64,000 nt of DNA from an uncultured Dehalococcoidia bacterium (GTDB taxonomy: Bacteria > Chloroflexota > Dehalococcoidia > Lucifugimonadales > CATQGZ01). This document shows positions 25,436-34,412 of the stretch, piece after piece. The notes below the pieces were generated by a model. That model made no database searches. It was given only the letters and a program-made list of their open reading frames with translations, and was not told the DNA's origin. Made by a program: the position numbers and the translations under genes. Position 1 is the first letter of the stretch. Each line of letters opens with the position of its first letter. The stretch is taken from assembly GCA_958295685.1 (NCBI GenBank), contig OY282365.1, positions 1,178,001-1,242,000 of the forward strand. Reading direction: 5' to 3'.

Positions 25436-26332
25436 CTATACCGCGAAGAACAGTATCAGGCTGACGCTGATCACAGACCCCGCCATGATGAAGGCCGCCC
25501 CCAGGTTCCGATCCACCGACAGCTCGTCAGACACCTTCACGCCCGGGAACAGCACCAGATCGACCACACGGCGCACCACGAACAGCAGCACGAATCCGAG
25601 CGCGGCAAAGGTGAAGAACTCCGCAAGGCTCGCCTGCCAGTCCACGAACTCCCCAAACACCGCCTTGAAGACCACCACCCCTATTGCGATCAGGTTGCCC
25701 CCCAGCGCCACGCCCACCGCCGCGTTGCCGCTCTCGATCTGCTCGTGGATGTCGTAAGGAGTGGTGAGGTCGTAGAAGAAGGCGTACAGCGCCAGCGTGA
25801 GGAAGCCCAGAACCCCGAACACGAGCGCGGTGAGAGGCCCTCCCTCCGGCCCGGAGACCGCCCCAGCCACCACCAGCCCGACGGCGACGTACACGCCGAG
25901 TTCCACCGCCCCGACGCCCGCGTTCTGATCGGTCACGATCTCCTTCTCAGTGCTGAACTTGTACAGCACCAGACGGTCCACCAGCAGACGCGCCACGTTG
26001 AGCGCCACGATCCCGATGACCGAGTAGATCAGCACGCTCAGCGCGTCTCTCCAGTACTCTTCGGTGAACCCCAGCCCGTCCACGACGGCCGACGACCCGA
26101 ACGGCTCGTAGAGCGCGCCCAGGAAGACGATTACCACGCCCAGGTAGTAGCCGGTTATGCTCAGCGCGAGCGCCACGTTGTCCTTGTGGCTGATCTGCTC
26201 GCCGATCCTGTACGGCGTCACTAGGTCCTGGGCAATCCTGGCGGCAACGAGGATGACCACACCCATCCCGACGTACAGGAGCCCGCGGGGAAACAGTTCC
26301 AGGGCATCTACGAATGCGTCACCCATTTGCAC
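25436..26332 (-). CDS. DUF350 family membrane protein (two repeats)
   Basis: 298 aa, about eight hydrophobic helices arranged as two homologous halves. Each half carries the DUF350 signature: LVTPYRIGEQISHKDNVALAL (about 38-58) and LTTPYDIHEQIESGNAAVGVAL (about 188-209). The family is inner-membrane, of unknown activity, and often co-occurs with DUF4178 proteins and polyamine-synthase-like enzymes in membrane-stress neighbourhoods. Here the next gene upstream (21 nt) is the DUF4178-like protein, supporting an operon. Confidence 0.85.
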   Translation of the reverse strand: MQMGDAFVDALELFPRGLLYVGMGVVILVAARIAQDLVTPYRIGEQISHKDNVALALSITGYYLGVVIVFLGALYEPFGSSAVVDGLGFTEEYWRDALSVLIYSVIGIVALNVARLLVDRLVLYKFSTEKEIVTDQNAGVGAVELGVYVAVGLVVAGAVSGPEGGPLTALVFGVLGFLTLALYAFFYDLTTPYDIHEQIESGNAAVGVALGGNLIAIGVVVFKAVFGEFVDWQASLAEFFTFAALGFVLLFVVRRVVDLVLFPGVKVSDELSVDRNLGAAFIMAGSVISVSLILFFAV

Positions 26333-26353
26333 AGACTCCTTGCTCTGATCCGA

Positions 26354-26920
26354 TCACTTCTTGTATACGCTGACGATCTCCGGAGCCACCACCACCGGAC
26401 TGTAGACTTCGAAGGGCGTCCCTTCCGACTTGACCACCGACATCAGCTTCTCCCCGCCGCCGCCGGCGAACTCCCATATGTAGAAGCCGTCCCCCTCGCC
26501 TCCGTCACCGGTGAGGGAGTGAGCCTCGTAACTGTTGCGGTACTCGAACCGGTCGCCGTCATGCACGAAGCCGTTGTCGAGCGAGTGCTCCCTGTCCATA
26601 CGGACGAGCTCGTCATACGTCAGCCCGACACTCTCGATCCCGCGCGCCGAGCCCTGGTCGGTTACGGTGATGAACAACCCGTCGTCCTCCGACCACTCGA
26701 TGGCCGCCCTGCGGTCTCCGTCCACCCCTATCAGTTCGTGCCAGAACCCGGACGGCCCCGAATACCTCCCCGCGCTCTCGATCAGAAAGTAGGCGTCCTC
26801 ATAGGTCGGCGAGAACCCGGTGATCACCACCACGTCCCCCGGACCGGCCGACCTGATGCTCTCGTCCGACGGCTCGCCCTCGGGCATCCTCTTGCGCCTG
26901 CCGAACAGCCTGCCGAACAA
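26354..26920 (-). CDS. DUF4178-like protein
   Basis: 188 aa, soluble and beta-rich. GDVVVITG, then a variable-beta block with GFWHELIGVDGD and a C-terminal GFYIWEFAGGGGEKLMSV. Layout and partnership with DUF350 fit DUF4178. The basic N-terminus (FGRLFGRRKRMP) may contact membrane or partner. ATG 26920; transcribed divergently from nspC, with about 90 bp between. Function unknown; the family assignment rests on pattern memory. Confidence 0.6.
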   Translation of the reverse strand: MFGRLFGRRKRMPEGEPSDESIRSAGPGDVVVITGFSPTYEDAYFLIESAGRYSGPSGFWHELIGVDGDRRAAIEWSEDDGLFITVTDQGSARGIESVGLTYDELVRMDREHSLDNGFVHDGDRFEYRNSYEAHSLTGDGGEGDGFYIWEFAGGGGEKLMSVVKSEGTPFEVYSPVVVAPEIVSVYKK

Positions 26921-27011
26921 TTCACGCTCCTCGCTGCAACCGGCCGTATTCTACGTTCGGGCCGTCTCAGCGGTCAATTCCGGCGTTATGCTAGAATCCG
27001 AGCCATCTGCG

Positions 27012-28220
27012 ATGTCGCACTCCAAGACGCAAACGACCTCCGACGCGGCCTCCCTGCTCGCTCTCAGCAGCGAAATCGAGACGCCCGCATTCGTCTACGA
27101 CGAGGCGGGCATCGACCGGCTTCTCGACTCGGTCGAGCCGATCAGGCGCTCCACCGGCTGCCGGATGCTGTTCTCGCTCAAGGCCTTCTCGTTCGTCGAC
27201 GCGCTGGACGTGATGGCGCCGCGCCTCGATGGCTTCGCGGCGAGCTCGCTCTTCGAGGCCAGGCTGGCGCGCGAGGTCCCGGTCGGTGGGATGGAGGTCC
27301 ACCTGACGACCCCCGGCCTCAGACCGGACGAGGTGGACGACCTCGCGTCTCTGTGCGACTACGTCTCCTTCAATTCGATTGGACAGCTACGTGAGTACGG
27401 GAGGCGCATGACGCCCTACGCGAACATTGGGCTGCGTGTAAACCCGCAGGTCTCGTTCGTCGAAGACGTCCGGTACGACCCATGCCGGCCTCACTCGAAG
27501 CTGGGCGTGCCGCTGAACCACCTGACGGAGGCGGTCGCCGCCGATAGCGCCCTGCTCGCAGGCGTCGAGGGCATTCACGTGCATTCCAACTGCGATTCGA
27601 CCGACCTCTCCCAGGCCCTCGCAACGGTCCGACGCATCGACGAGATCCTGGGCCCAGTCCTCTCGGGACTGGACTGGATCAACCTCGGCGGAGGGTATCT
27701 ATTTGACGAGGCGGACAGCCTGGAGCCGATGATCGAGGCCGTCCAGGCGCTCGAGTCGAGGCGCGGGCTCCGGGTCTACGCCGAACCGGGGGCCTCGCTG
27801 ATCAGGGGCGCAGGGTTCATCGTCTCGTCCGTCCTCGACGTCCTCCCTGACGAGGGCGTCCGAACTGCCGTCCTCGACACGACTGTGAATCACATGCCTG
27901 AGGCGCTGGAGTACGGCTGGGAACCGGACGTCGCCGATCACGCTGACGAGGGAGCGTTCGAATACATCCTGGCCGGGAGCACCTGCCTGGCCGGAGACCT
28001 CTTCGGCGTCTACCGGTTCGACGAGCCGCTCGAGACCGGGTCGCGGGTGGTTTTCGACCACGCGGGCGCGTATACGCTGTCGAAGGCCCATGCGTTCAAC
28101 GGCGTGGGCCTGCCGTCGGTCTATGCTCTGGACAGGTCGGGCGCGCTTACGCTCAAGAAGAGATTCACCTACGGCGAATACGCCGAGAGGTGGGGAGCCG
28201 GGATAGGTGTACCTGGCTGA
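27012..28220 (+). CDS. nspC: Carboxynorspermidine/carboxyspermidine decarboxylase
   Basis: 402 aa, fold type III PLP decarboxylase. PLP lysine in MLFSLKAFS (Lys57); HVHSNCDSTD and the Gly-rich phosphate loop NLGGGY; C-terminal TCLAGDLFGVY contains the catalytic Cys region. VNHMPEALEYGW is typical of NspC rather than DAP or ornithine decarboxylase. It makes norspermidine or spermidine from the carboxy-polyamine. Start ATG 27012, only 14 nt after a TAGAAT box (26992-26997), so a leaderless or near-leaderless mRNA. The 3' end overlaps the DUF3326 gene by 14 nt. Confidence 0.88.
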   Translation: MSHSKTQTTSDAASLLALSSEIETPAFVYDEAGIDRLLDSVEPIRRSTGCRMLFSLKAFSFVDALDVMAPRLDGFAASSLFEARLAREVPVGGMEVHLTTPGLRPDEVDDLASLCDYVSFNSIGQLREYGRRMTPYANIGLRVNPQVSFVEDVRYDPCRPHSKLGVPLNHLTEAVAADSALLAGVEGIHVHSNCDSTDLSQALATVRRIDEILGPVLSGLDWINLGGGYLFDEADSLEPMIEAVQALESRRGLRVYAEPGASLIRGAGFIVSSVLDVLPDEGVRTAVLDTTVNHMPEALEYGWEPDVADHADEGAFEYILAGSTCLAGDLFGVYRFDEPLETGSRVVFDHAGAYTLSKAHAFNGVGLPSVYALDRSGALTLKKRFTYGEYAERWGAGIGVPG

Positions 28221-29553
28221 GCGGGAGGTAGAGGTCACCGCCGCGCCGCCCGGCGGCGGGGGTATCCTGCGCCACGTTTCGCAGGCCGTCGCCCGTGTCC
28301 TGGATGCAGGCGAGACCCCTGTCAGATTCGTGGTCTCGGAATCGGACGAGAGCCGCCGCCGGTGCGAGGTCGGGGTCATGGCGGGAGGAGGCGAACACGG
28401 CGCCCGAGACTCGATCTTCAGGTTCGAGCGCCGCCGCGTGCGGAACACGGCTCGCTTCAACGCGGCGCTGGTAGTGCCGACCGGTATCGGCGCCGAGATC
28501 GGCGGACACGCCGGCGACGCGGCCCCGGTCGCCACGCTGCTGGCCTCGGCCGCCGACACGCTGATCACCCATCCGAACGTGGTGAACGCCTCCGACGTGA
28601 TCGACCTGCCCCACAACGCGCTATACGTTGAGGGGAGCGTGCTGTCGAGGCTGATGATGGGCACGGTCGGCCTGCAGACGGTCAGGAACAATCGCGTCGT
28701 GGTCGTGATCGACTCACACCCCGACGACCTGTTCGTCCACGCCGCGGTCAACGCCGTCAGCGCGGCCAGAGCGTCTTACGGGCTGTCGTGCGGAGAGGTG
28801 ATCAGACTCGACCCCCGCCTGGTGATGGACTCCAGGTTCACGTCGACGGGGCGCGCGACCGGCCGCGTAGACGGCCTCGACGCGCTGCTGGGCGTTCTGG
28901 ACGAAAGGCGGGACACCTACGACGCCGTCGCGCTTTCGTCCGTGATCGACGTGCCGGCCGGCTATCACACCGAATACTTCGAGCAGGCGGGGGAGATGGT
29001 CAACCCCTGGGGCGGCGTCGAGGCCCTGCTCACACACGCGCTCTCGTCCATCCTCAACGTCCCCTCCGCGCACTCGCCGATGATGGAGTCCCAGGAGATC
29101 GCCAACATGGACCCGGGAGTCGTCGACCCGCGGATGGCCGCCGAGGCCGTCTCGCTGACCTTCCTCCAGTGCATTCTCAAGGGGCTTCAGAGGAGTCCGA
29201 GGATCGTGACCGACCCCGGCGCCATGGCGCACCACTCGGTCTTGACAGCCAGCGACATCTCGTGTCTGGTGATACCAGACGGCTGTATCGGACTCCCGAC
29301 TCTGGCCGCGCTCGAACAGGGCATCACTGTGATAGCGGTCCGCGAGAACACGAACCTGATGCGAAACGACCTGTCGTCGCTGCCGTGGTCGCCGGGTCAG
29401 CTGTACACGGTCGACAACTACTGGGAGGCCGCGGGGGTAATGTCTGCCCTCAGCGCGGGAATCGATCCGGACGCGGTGCGCCGCCCGATCTCGCCCACGA
29501 AGGTGGACAGCTACACGTACCCCGCCGCGGCTGAGCGGCTGCTGCCCTTCTGA
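28207..29553 (+). CDS. DUF3326 domain-containing protein
   Basis: 448 aa. The DUF3326 core is recognisable: VVPTGIGAEIGGHAGDAAPVA, DTLITHPNVVNASD, LPHNALYVEGS, NPWGGVEA, and C-terminal ALEQGITVIAVRENTNLM. The family occurs in bacteria and cyanobacteria/plants without an assigned reaction. GTG start overlapping nspC by 14 nt, indicating translational coupling and a likely shared polyamine-related role (inference). Length is normal for the family. Confidence 0.85.
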   Translation: MYLAEREVEVTAAPPGGGGILRHVSQAVARVLDAGETPVRFVVSESDESRRRCEVGVMAGGGEHGARDSIFRFERRRVRNTARFNAALVVPTGIGAEIGGHAGDAAPVATLLASAADTLITHPNVVNASDVIDLPHNALYVEGSVLSRLMMGTVGLQTVRNNRVVVVIDSHPDDLFVHAAVNAVSAARASYGLSCGEVIRLDPRLVMDSRFTSTGRATGRVDGLDALLGVLDERRDTYDAVALSSVIDVPAGYHTEYFEQAGEMVNPWGGVEALLTHALSSILNVPSAHSPMMESQEIANMDPGVVDPRMAAEAVSLTFLQCILKGLQRSPRIVTDPGAMAHHSVLTASDISCLVIPDGCIGLPTLAALEQGITVIAVRENTNLMRNDLSSLPWSPGQLYTVDNYWEAAGVMSALSAGIDPDAVRRPISPTKVDSYTYPAAAERLLPF

Positions 29554-29617
29554 CCACGTCGACCGCGTCCAAGCCAACCATACGCGCCGCCCACTTCCAA
29601 AAAGGAGCAGAAAGAAA

Positions 29618-30547
29618 ATGTACAGTCGCGTGATAATGCCGCTGGACGGATCGAAGCTGGCTGAGCACATCCTGCCCCACGTCAGCACGTTGGCAGGCGG
29701 ACTTCGGATGCCCGTCGACATTGTGAGGGTGGTCGAACCCGTCGAGTACATAGCCACGGACCCGGACAGCTATCCGAAATGGGACGCTGAGCTGGAGGCT
29801 ATGCTTACCAACGTAAGCACCCAGGCAGGGGAGTATGTCAACCACGTGGCCAAGGCGCTGAAGGACGTTGTGCCCGAAGTGAACCAGATATTCGATACCA
29901 CGGACCCGGTTGGGCACATAGTCAGTCAGGCCAACCGCTACCCCGACGCGCTCATCGCCATGGCTACCCACGGCCGGGCGGGTATTCGCAAGTGGGTCAT
30001 GGGGAGCATAACCGAGAAGGTGATGCGCAGTGTCCTGAACCCAATGTTGATCGTCCGGCCCAAGGAACCGAACGCAGAGCCGAGCGAGGTGAAGCTGGAT
30101 AACGTCGTGGTGCCTCTGGACGGCTCCGACCTGGCCGAGCAATCCCTCCCTGGCGCGGTAGCCCTGGCCAAGGCATTCGGGCTGGGAATGGTCCTGATCA
30201 GAGTGGCCTCCAGCGGAGTGGAGACGCTCTCCATGGTCGAGTATCCGGCGGTCGTCTACCAGGACCTGACGAGAGGCATCCAGGAAGACACCGAGCAATA
30301 CCTGGCGGCCGTCGAGGAACGACTGGAAGCGGAAGGTGTAACGGACGTGGAGAAGGTGGTGGGCACGGGGTACGTGCCGACGGCCATCGTGGAGACGGCT
30401 CAGCAGAAAGAGAACTCGATCATAGCGATGACCACACACGGCCGGACCGGTTTGGGAAGCTGGCTCATAGGCAGCGTGGCCGACAAAGTGGTGCGCGAAA
30501 GCGGTATCCCCGTCCTGCTGACCAGGTTTGCCGAAGACTCGGCCTGA
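29618..30547 (+). CDS. Universal stress protein, tandem UspA domains
   Basis: 309 aa made of two UspA folds (about 1-148 and 155-305). Each begins VIMPLDGSKLAEHILPH / VVVPLDGSDLAEQSLPG and ends with the nucleotide-binding pattern ATHGRAGIRKWVMGSITEKV / TTHGRTGLGSWLIGSVADKV (G-x2-G-x9-G-S/T). ATP-binding type UspA. ATG with AAGGAG-like site upstream. Downstream lies element C copy 2. Role in starvation or redox stress is by family only. Confidence 0.93.
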   Translation: MYSRVIMPLDGSKLAEHILPHVSTLAGGLRMPVDIVRVVEPVEYIATDPDSYPKWDAELEAMLTNVSTQAGEYVNHVAKALKDVVPEVNQIFDTTDPVGHIVSQANRYPDALIAMATHGRAGIRKWVMGSITEKVMRSVLNPMLIVRPKEPNAEPSEVKLDNVVVPLDGSDLAEQSLPGAVALAKAFGLGMVLIRVASSGVETLSMVEYPAVVYQDLTRGIQEDTEQYLAAVEERLEAEGVTDVEKVVGTGYVPTAIVETAQQKENSIIAMTTHGRTGLGSWLIGSVADKVVRESGIPVLLTRFAEDSA

Positions 30548-30597
30548 TCCCGGAAAGGAGAATCTCCCTCCGATTTGGCCGGTGTGTCCGCGGCTGA

Positions 30598-30869
30598 AAC
30601 TGTTCAGACTCTGTGAGGTCCGCAGGGTTCTCCCTTGACAACGGCGAACTCCCGTACTACACTATCCACATGGAAGCAGCCACCCCAGCAGCAGCAGCCC
30701 TGAAGACCTGTCCCACAATTGTCCCAAAACTGCTCCGGTTCCGTTCCGGTTCTGTTCCACAAGTGCCCCACATTTGTACCACGAAATCGAACCCTCAGCT
30801 ACGAGATGGGACAAAATGGAACAGTTTGGGACAGTTTCGGCGAAAAGACCTCATGAAGTCCGAACAGTT
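30598..30869. mobile_element. Element C, copy 2, enclosing element A copy 3
   Basis: Left end AACTGTTCAGACTCTGTGAG at 30598; inverse right end GACCTCATG...GAACAGTT to 30869. Between the short arms (GGGTTCTCCC on the left) lies a complete element A, so the two families are nested or form a composite. No obvious target-site duplication. Confidence 0.75.
30633..30846 (+). mobile_element. Element A, copy 3 (upstream of formaldehyde dehydrogenase)
   Basis: TTGACA (30635-30640), 17 nt, TACACT (30658-30663), 6 nt, ATG 30670 (MEAATPAAAALKTCP...). The RAYT-like part of the leader is replaced by a short Ala-rich stretch. The TGTCCCACAAT, TTCTGTTCCACAAG, TGCCCCACATT, TGTACCACGAA units, core AGCTACG (30797-30803) and inverted GGGACA/GGAACA/GGGACA are intact. 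Shortest of the four copies. Co-oriented with the gene at 30956. Confidence 0.85.
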
Positions 30870-30910
30870 ACCTGCGGCTCGGCCCGGTTGCCCGAACACC
30901 GTGCTCAAGA

Positions 30911-30916
30911 TATAAT
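30911..30916 (+). promoter_or_regulatory. -10 box of the formaldehyde dehydrogenase gene
   Basis: TATAAT at 30911-30916, 40 nt before the start codon, lies downstream of element A copy 3. The gene therefore has a promoter of its own besides the element's. No convincing -35 box is visible. Confidence 0.45.
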
Positions 30917-30955
30917 CATGCCAACCTGGGGAAGCCCACGAAAGGATGTGCGCCG

Positions 30956-32107
30956 ATGAAAGCAGTCGTCTACAAGGGCCCGTTTCAGGTAGCCGTCGAA
31001 AACGTCCCCGACCCCGAGCTCCTGCACCCCAACGACGCCATCGTCAGGGTAACGTCGAGTTGCATCTGCGGCTCCGACCTGCACATGTATGAAGGCCGGA
31101 CCGCCGCTGAGCCCGGGATCGTGTTCGGCCACGAAAACATGGGCGTCATCCAGGAGGTCGGCTCGGCAGTCAAAGACCGCAAGGCCGGCGACCGCGTCGT
31201 CCTGCCCTTCAACGTAGCCTGTGGGTTCTGCAAGAACTGCCTCGGAGGCTTCACAGGCTTCTGCATCACGGTCAACCCAGGCTTCGCCGGCGGCGCGTAC
31301 GGCTACGTTGCCATGGGCCCTTATACCGGCGGACAGGCCGAGTATCTCAGAGTGCCGTTCGCCGACTTCAACTGCCTGCCGCTGCCGCCGGGTGACCGGA
31401 ACGAGGCCGACTACGCGCTTCTCGCCGATATATTTCCGACAGGTTACCACGGCGCCGAACTCGCGGGCGTCAAGCCCGGAGAGAGCGTCGCTGTCTACGG
31501 GGCAGGCCCCGTGGGACTCATGGCCGCGTACAGCTGCGTGATCAGGGGCGCCGCAGAGGTCTACTCAGTCGACCACGTCAAGGAGAGACTCGACAAGGCT
31601 GAGGAGATAGGCGCCATCCCCATAAACTACGACGAGGCCGACCCGGTCCTGCAGATCAAGGATCGGCGCAACGGAACCGGGACTGACAAGGGTATCGATG
31701 CCGTTGGCTACCAGGCGACGAGCGCGGGGTCCTCCGCCGCCGGCGGCGAACAGGACGAGGTCCCCAACATCGTCCTGAACCAGCTGATCGACACCGTCGC
31801 GCCCACCGGCTCGCTGGGCATACCAGGCCTCTACGTTCCGTCCGACCCGGGCGGCGTGGACGAGAACGCGAAGAAGGGCGCGCTCTCCATCAACTTCGGA
31901 AGGCTCTTCGAGAAGGGCCTCCGTCTCGGGACCGGGCAGTGTAACGTCAAGCAATACAACGCCCACCTGCGAGACCTGATCGCCGCAGGCAGGGCAACGC
32001 CCAGTTTCGTCGTCTCTCACGAGGTGCCGCTGGACGACGCAGCGGACGCCTACGACAAGTTCGACAAGAGGATAGAAGGCTATACAAAAGTGATCCTGCA
32101 CCCATGA
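30956..32107 (+). CDS. fdhA: Glutathione-independent formaldehyde dehydrogenase (zinc MDR alcohol dehydrogenase)
   Basis: 383 aa. Catalytic zinc ligand in CICGSDLHMY (Cys38) and GHENMG (His); structural zinc cluster CGFCKNCLGGFTGFC; Rossmann loop VYGAGPVGLMAA; ATSAGSSAAGGEQDEVPNIVLNQ insertion characteristic of the FdhA/PFDH subgroup, which carries tightly bound NAD and dismutates formaldehyde. ATG 30956 with AAAGGA upstream. It is followed by a 62-aa Tat microprotein and an alpha/beta hydrolase, possibly co-transcribed. Confidence 0.87.
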   Translation: MKAVVYKGPFQVAVENVPDPELLHPNDAIVRVTSSCICGSDLHMYEGRTAAEPGIVFGHENMGVIQEVGSAVKDRKAGDRVVLPFNVACGFCKNCLGGFTGFCITVNPGFAGGAYGYVAMGPYTGGQAEYLRVPFADFNCLPLPPGDRNEADYALLADIFPTGYHGAELAGVKPGESVAVYGAGPVGLMAAYSCVIRGAAEVYSVDHVKERLDKAEEIGAIPINYDEADPVLQIKDRRNGTGTDKGIDAVGYQATSAGSSAAGGEQDEVPNIVLNQLIDTVAPTGSLGIPGLYVPSDPGGVDENAKKGALSINFGRLFEKGLRLGTGQCNVKQYNAHLRDLIAAGRATPSFVVSHEVPLDDAADAYDKFDKRIEGYTKVILHP

Positions 32108-32161
32108 AGTTGGGACCGGGTCTCCGCCGACTTGAAGGGCTAGGCAAGGGTAATCAGTAAT

Positions 32162-32350
32162 ATGGGAACTGCGGAACGAGGAAAGGGCAAGAGGCTGTCT
32201 CGTCGGGGTTTCATCAAAGGGTTGACGCTGGGCGCCCTCGGCGCGGTCGGGGTAGGGATACTGTCGCGGAAGCTGTGGCCGCCATCATCCCGGCGCCTCC
32301 CTGAAGGCTCCATCTTCACCCCTGCGAAGGACCGCAGCCGGTCGGTATAG
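32162..32350 (+). CDS. Twin-arginine signal microprotein (62 aa)
   Basis: RLSRRGFIKGLTLGALGAVGVGIL is a full Tat signal (S-R-R-G-F-I-K plus hydrophobic core, residues about 12-36), followed by only ~25 residues. The protein would be exported folded or anchored by its h-region, and may recruit a partner to the Tat system, as small Tat proteins beside dehydrogenases do. Starts 54 nt after fdhA, preceded by AAGGG. No homologous family named. Confidence 0.6.
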   Translation: MGTAERGKGKRLSRRGFIKGLTLGALGAVGVGILSRKLWPPSSRRLPEGSIFTPAKDRSRSV

Positions 32351-32493
32351 CGCTGTCGAAAGGAAAGGCGCGCCTGACGCACCTTATCGGCTCTGGCTGC
32401 TGGACACCGACCGCTCCTTGCCCTGTCTCGTTTCCATCCGGTTCGGCTGTCGAAATGTCCCGCTCTATCTCGCGCCGCCCAGATACGAAATGA

Positions 32494-33738
32494 ATGGACA
32501 GGCGTGACATGTCTGAGGACGGGCGCCTCTCTGGCAAACCTGTCGGCCCTCGCAATGGTCTGCCCCGCCGCGGACAGCCTACCGTGCGCCGCCTGATCCT
32601 GCTCGCTTTGGTGGCGGCCGTCGTCCTCTTCGAGGTCGGTCTGTTGCTGCTGGTGTCCACTCCTCAAGGAAGGGCCTCGATCAAGGCCGCCCTGTTCGTC
32701 CCGGAGATAATCCCCGGTATGCCGCTCAAGCCGCTGAGCCTTCTGACGGACAGGCCGACCAAGGAGACTGTGGATATACCGCTGACGAGGGCGGGCAGCG
32801 CCGACCTATACCTGCCAGCCGGCTCCGGCAGGCACAGCGCCGTCCTCTTCTACCTCGGCGTCGTTCCGCCCGACCGGGACGAAAGCCGGATCGTGGCGCT
32901 GGGTGAGGCCCTCGCCCGCTCCGGCGTCGTCGTCATGGTCCCGTGGCTCGAAACCCAAGCGCGCGGCAGGATCGTTCCCGAAGACATAGATAGCCTGGTG
33001 AGCGCGTTCGAACTCCTCCGCTCACTCGACCGTGTCGACCCGGACAGGGTCGGCATGGGCGGCGTCTGCACCGGCGCATCCATGACCCTGGTCGCGGCGC
33101 AGGACGACCGCATACGGACGAACGTCAAATTCGTGAACTCCTTCGCAGGGTACTACGATGCGGAAGACTTCCTGAAGGCCGTCGGGAGCCGGAGCAGGTT
33201 CTACGGCGAAGGCGCCGCCCCGTGGCGCCCCGACGACCTTACCATGCGTCTCATGACCGACCATCTCATCGAGGGCGTCTCAAACCCGGACGACAGAGCC
33301 GCTCTCACCAGCCTCTTCACCGACACGGCCTCCGGCGAAGGCGGCGGCCCCGGCCGGCTCGGCCCGGAAGGGCTCGCGGTCTACCGCCTGATCCAGGGCG
33401 TCCCGCTCGAAGAGGTCGATGGGCTGATAGACATGCTGTCTCCGAAGACACGACGGCTACTGGCCCTTATCTCTCCCTCTACCAATATCGACCGTCTCGA
33501 CGCGCGGGCGCTCATAATGCACGACCGCGCGGACCGACTCGTACCGTCCGAGGAGTCACGGCGCCTCGCCGACGCCATCGGCGAGGACGGCGACACGTAT
33601 CACACGGAGTTCTCCCTGTTCCAGAACGTGGTTCAGGTCCACTCGGGCGACGATGGCGAGCCAGGCCCTCTGAGCTACGTGGTCGAGGCGTTCAAGCTGA
33701 TCCAGCACATGTACGTCGTCATGAGAGAGATTTCCTGA
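32494..33738 (+). CDS. Alpha/beta hydrolase, dienelactone-hydrolase-like, membrane-anchored
   Basis: 414 aa. One N-terminal membrane helix (about residues 31-54) anchors a periplasmic or outward-facing hydrolase. The nucleophile elbow is GMGGVCTGASM, with Cys in place of the usual Ser as in dienelactone hydrolases. Acid and base candidates are MHDRADRLVPSEES (Asp) and VQVHSGDDG (His). Start ATG 32494 is the longest frame; MSEDGRLSG (32509) is an alternative. Substrate unknown. An 143-nt gap separates it from the Tat microprotein; that gap shows no feature. Confidence 0.8.
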   Translation: MDRRDMSEDGRLSGKPVGPRNGLPRRGQPTVRRLILLALVAAVVLFEVGLLLLVSTPQGRASIKAALFVPEIIPGMPLKPLSLLTDRPTKETVDIPLTRAGSADLYLPAGSGRHSAVLFYLGVVPPDRDESRIVALGEALARSGVVVMVPWLETQARGRIVPEDIDSLVSAFELLRSLDRVDPDRVGMGGVCTGASMTLVAAQDDRIRTNVKFVNSFAGYYDAEDFLKAVGSRSRFYGEGAAPWRPDDLTMRLMTDHLIEGVSNPDDRAALTSLFTDTASGEGGGPGRLGPEGLAVYRLIQGVPLEEVDGLIDMLSPKTRRLLALISPSTNIDRLDARALIMHDRADRLVPSEESRRLADAIGEDGDTYHTEFSLFQNVVQVHSGDDGEPGPLSYVVEAFKLIQHMYVVMREIS

Positions 33739-33803
33739 GGCCATGGGCCGCAGGCTCTAAGTGATACTATTAGGGTAGCCGACCATGCGGAGAACTGATT
33801 GAA

Positions 33804-34412
33804 ATGGGCAAGAACTTCTGGATGGTAGCGGAGTCACTGGAGAACCACGAGACCACCCTCGACAGGGGCCTCAGCGTGATCGGGTTCAGCAAGCCGTTTC
33901 GCCGACGGGTCCAGCGCATGCAGAAGGGCGACTCGATACTGTTCTACGTGAGCACCATTCGAATGTGGACCGCCACCGCGTCTGTCACGTCGGAATACTT
34001 TGTGGACCACACCCCAATCTGGAAACCGACCGCCCGGGGCGAACAGTACGCCTTCCGAGTGAGCCTGAACCCAGACATCAGACTGACCGAGAGCCAGTAC
34101 ATCGACGCCAGTCTGATCGCGCCTAGGCTCGACTATCTGAGGAAGTGGAGACCGGAAGACTGGCCGCTGGCCTTCATCGACCGCCTGCATCTGATACCGC
34201 AGAAGGACTTCCGACTCATCGAGGACGAGATGTATCGGATCACCGGCCGCCGCCCGCGGCCGCCCAAGCAGCAACGCCGTAGAAAGAACAGGCGCCATCA
34301 ACCCGCCGGCGGAGTGGGCGCGAGGTCGGGTGTGCCTTCCAACGGCAACGTCGCCGTCCATACTGGCGGCGGCCCGAGCGTCGACGGTCATCGGACGCAG
34401 GAGGGTACCTAG
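33804..34412 (+). CDS. EVE domain-containing protein
   Basis: 202 aa. KNFWMVAESLENHETTLDRGL, RRRVQRMQKGDSILFYV and a SQYIDASLIAPRLDYLRKW segment place residues 1-150 in the EVE/PUA-like fold, which binds modified bases or RNA. The C-terminal ~50 residues are low-complexity and basic (RPPKQQRRRKNRRH), apt for nucleic-acid contact. ATG 33804. The 3' end overlaps the convergent aldo/keto reductase by 4 nt. Some EVE proteins sit in defence systems, but none is adjacent. Confidence 0.85.
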   Translation: MGKNFWMVAESLENHETTLDRGLSVIGFSKPFRRRVQRMQKGDSILFYVSTIRMWTATASVTSEYFVDHTPIWKPTARGEQYAFRVSLNPDIRLTESQYIDASLIAPRLDYLRKWRPEDWPLAFIDRLHLIPQKDFRLIEDEMYRITGRRPRPPKQQRRRKNRRHQPAGGVGARSGVPSNGNVAVHTGGGPSVDGHRTQEGT

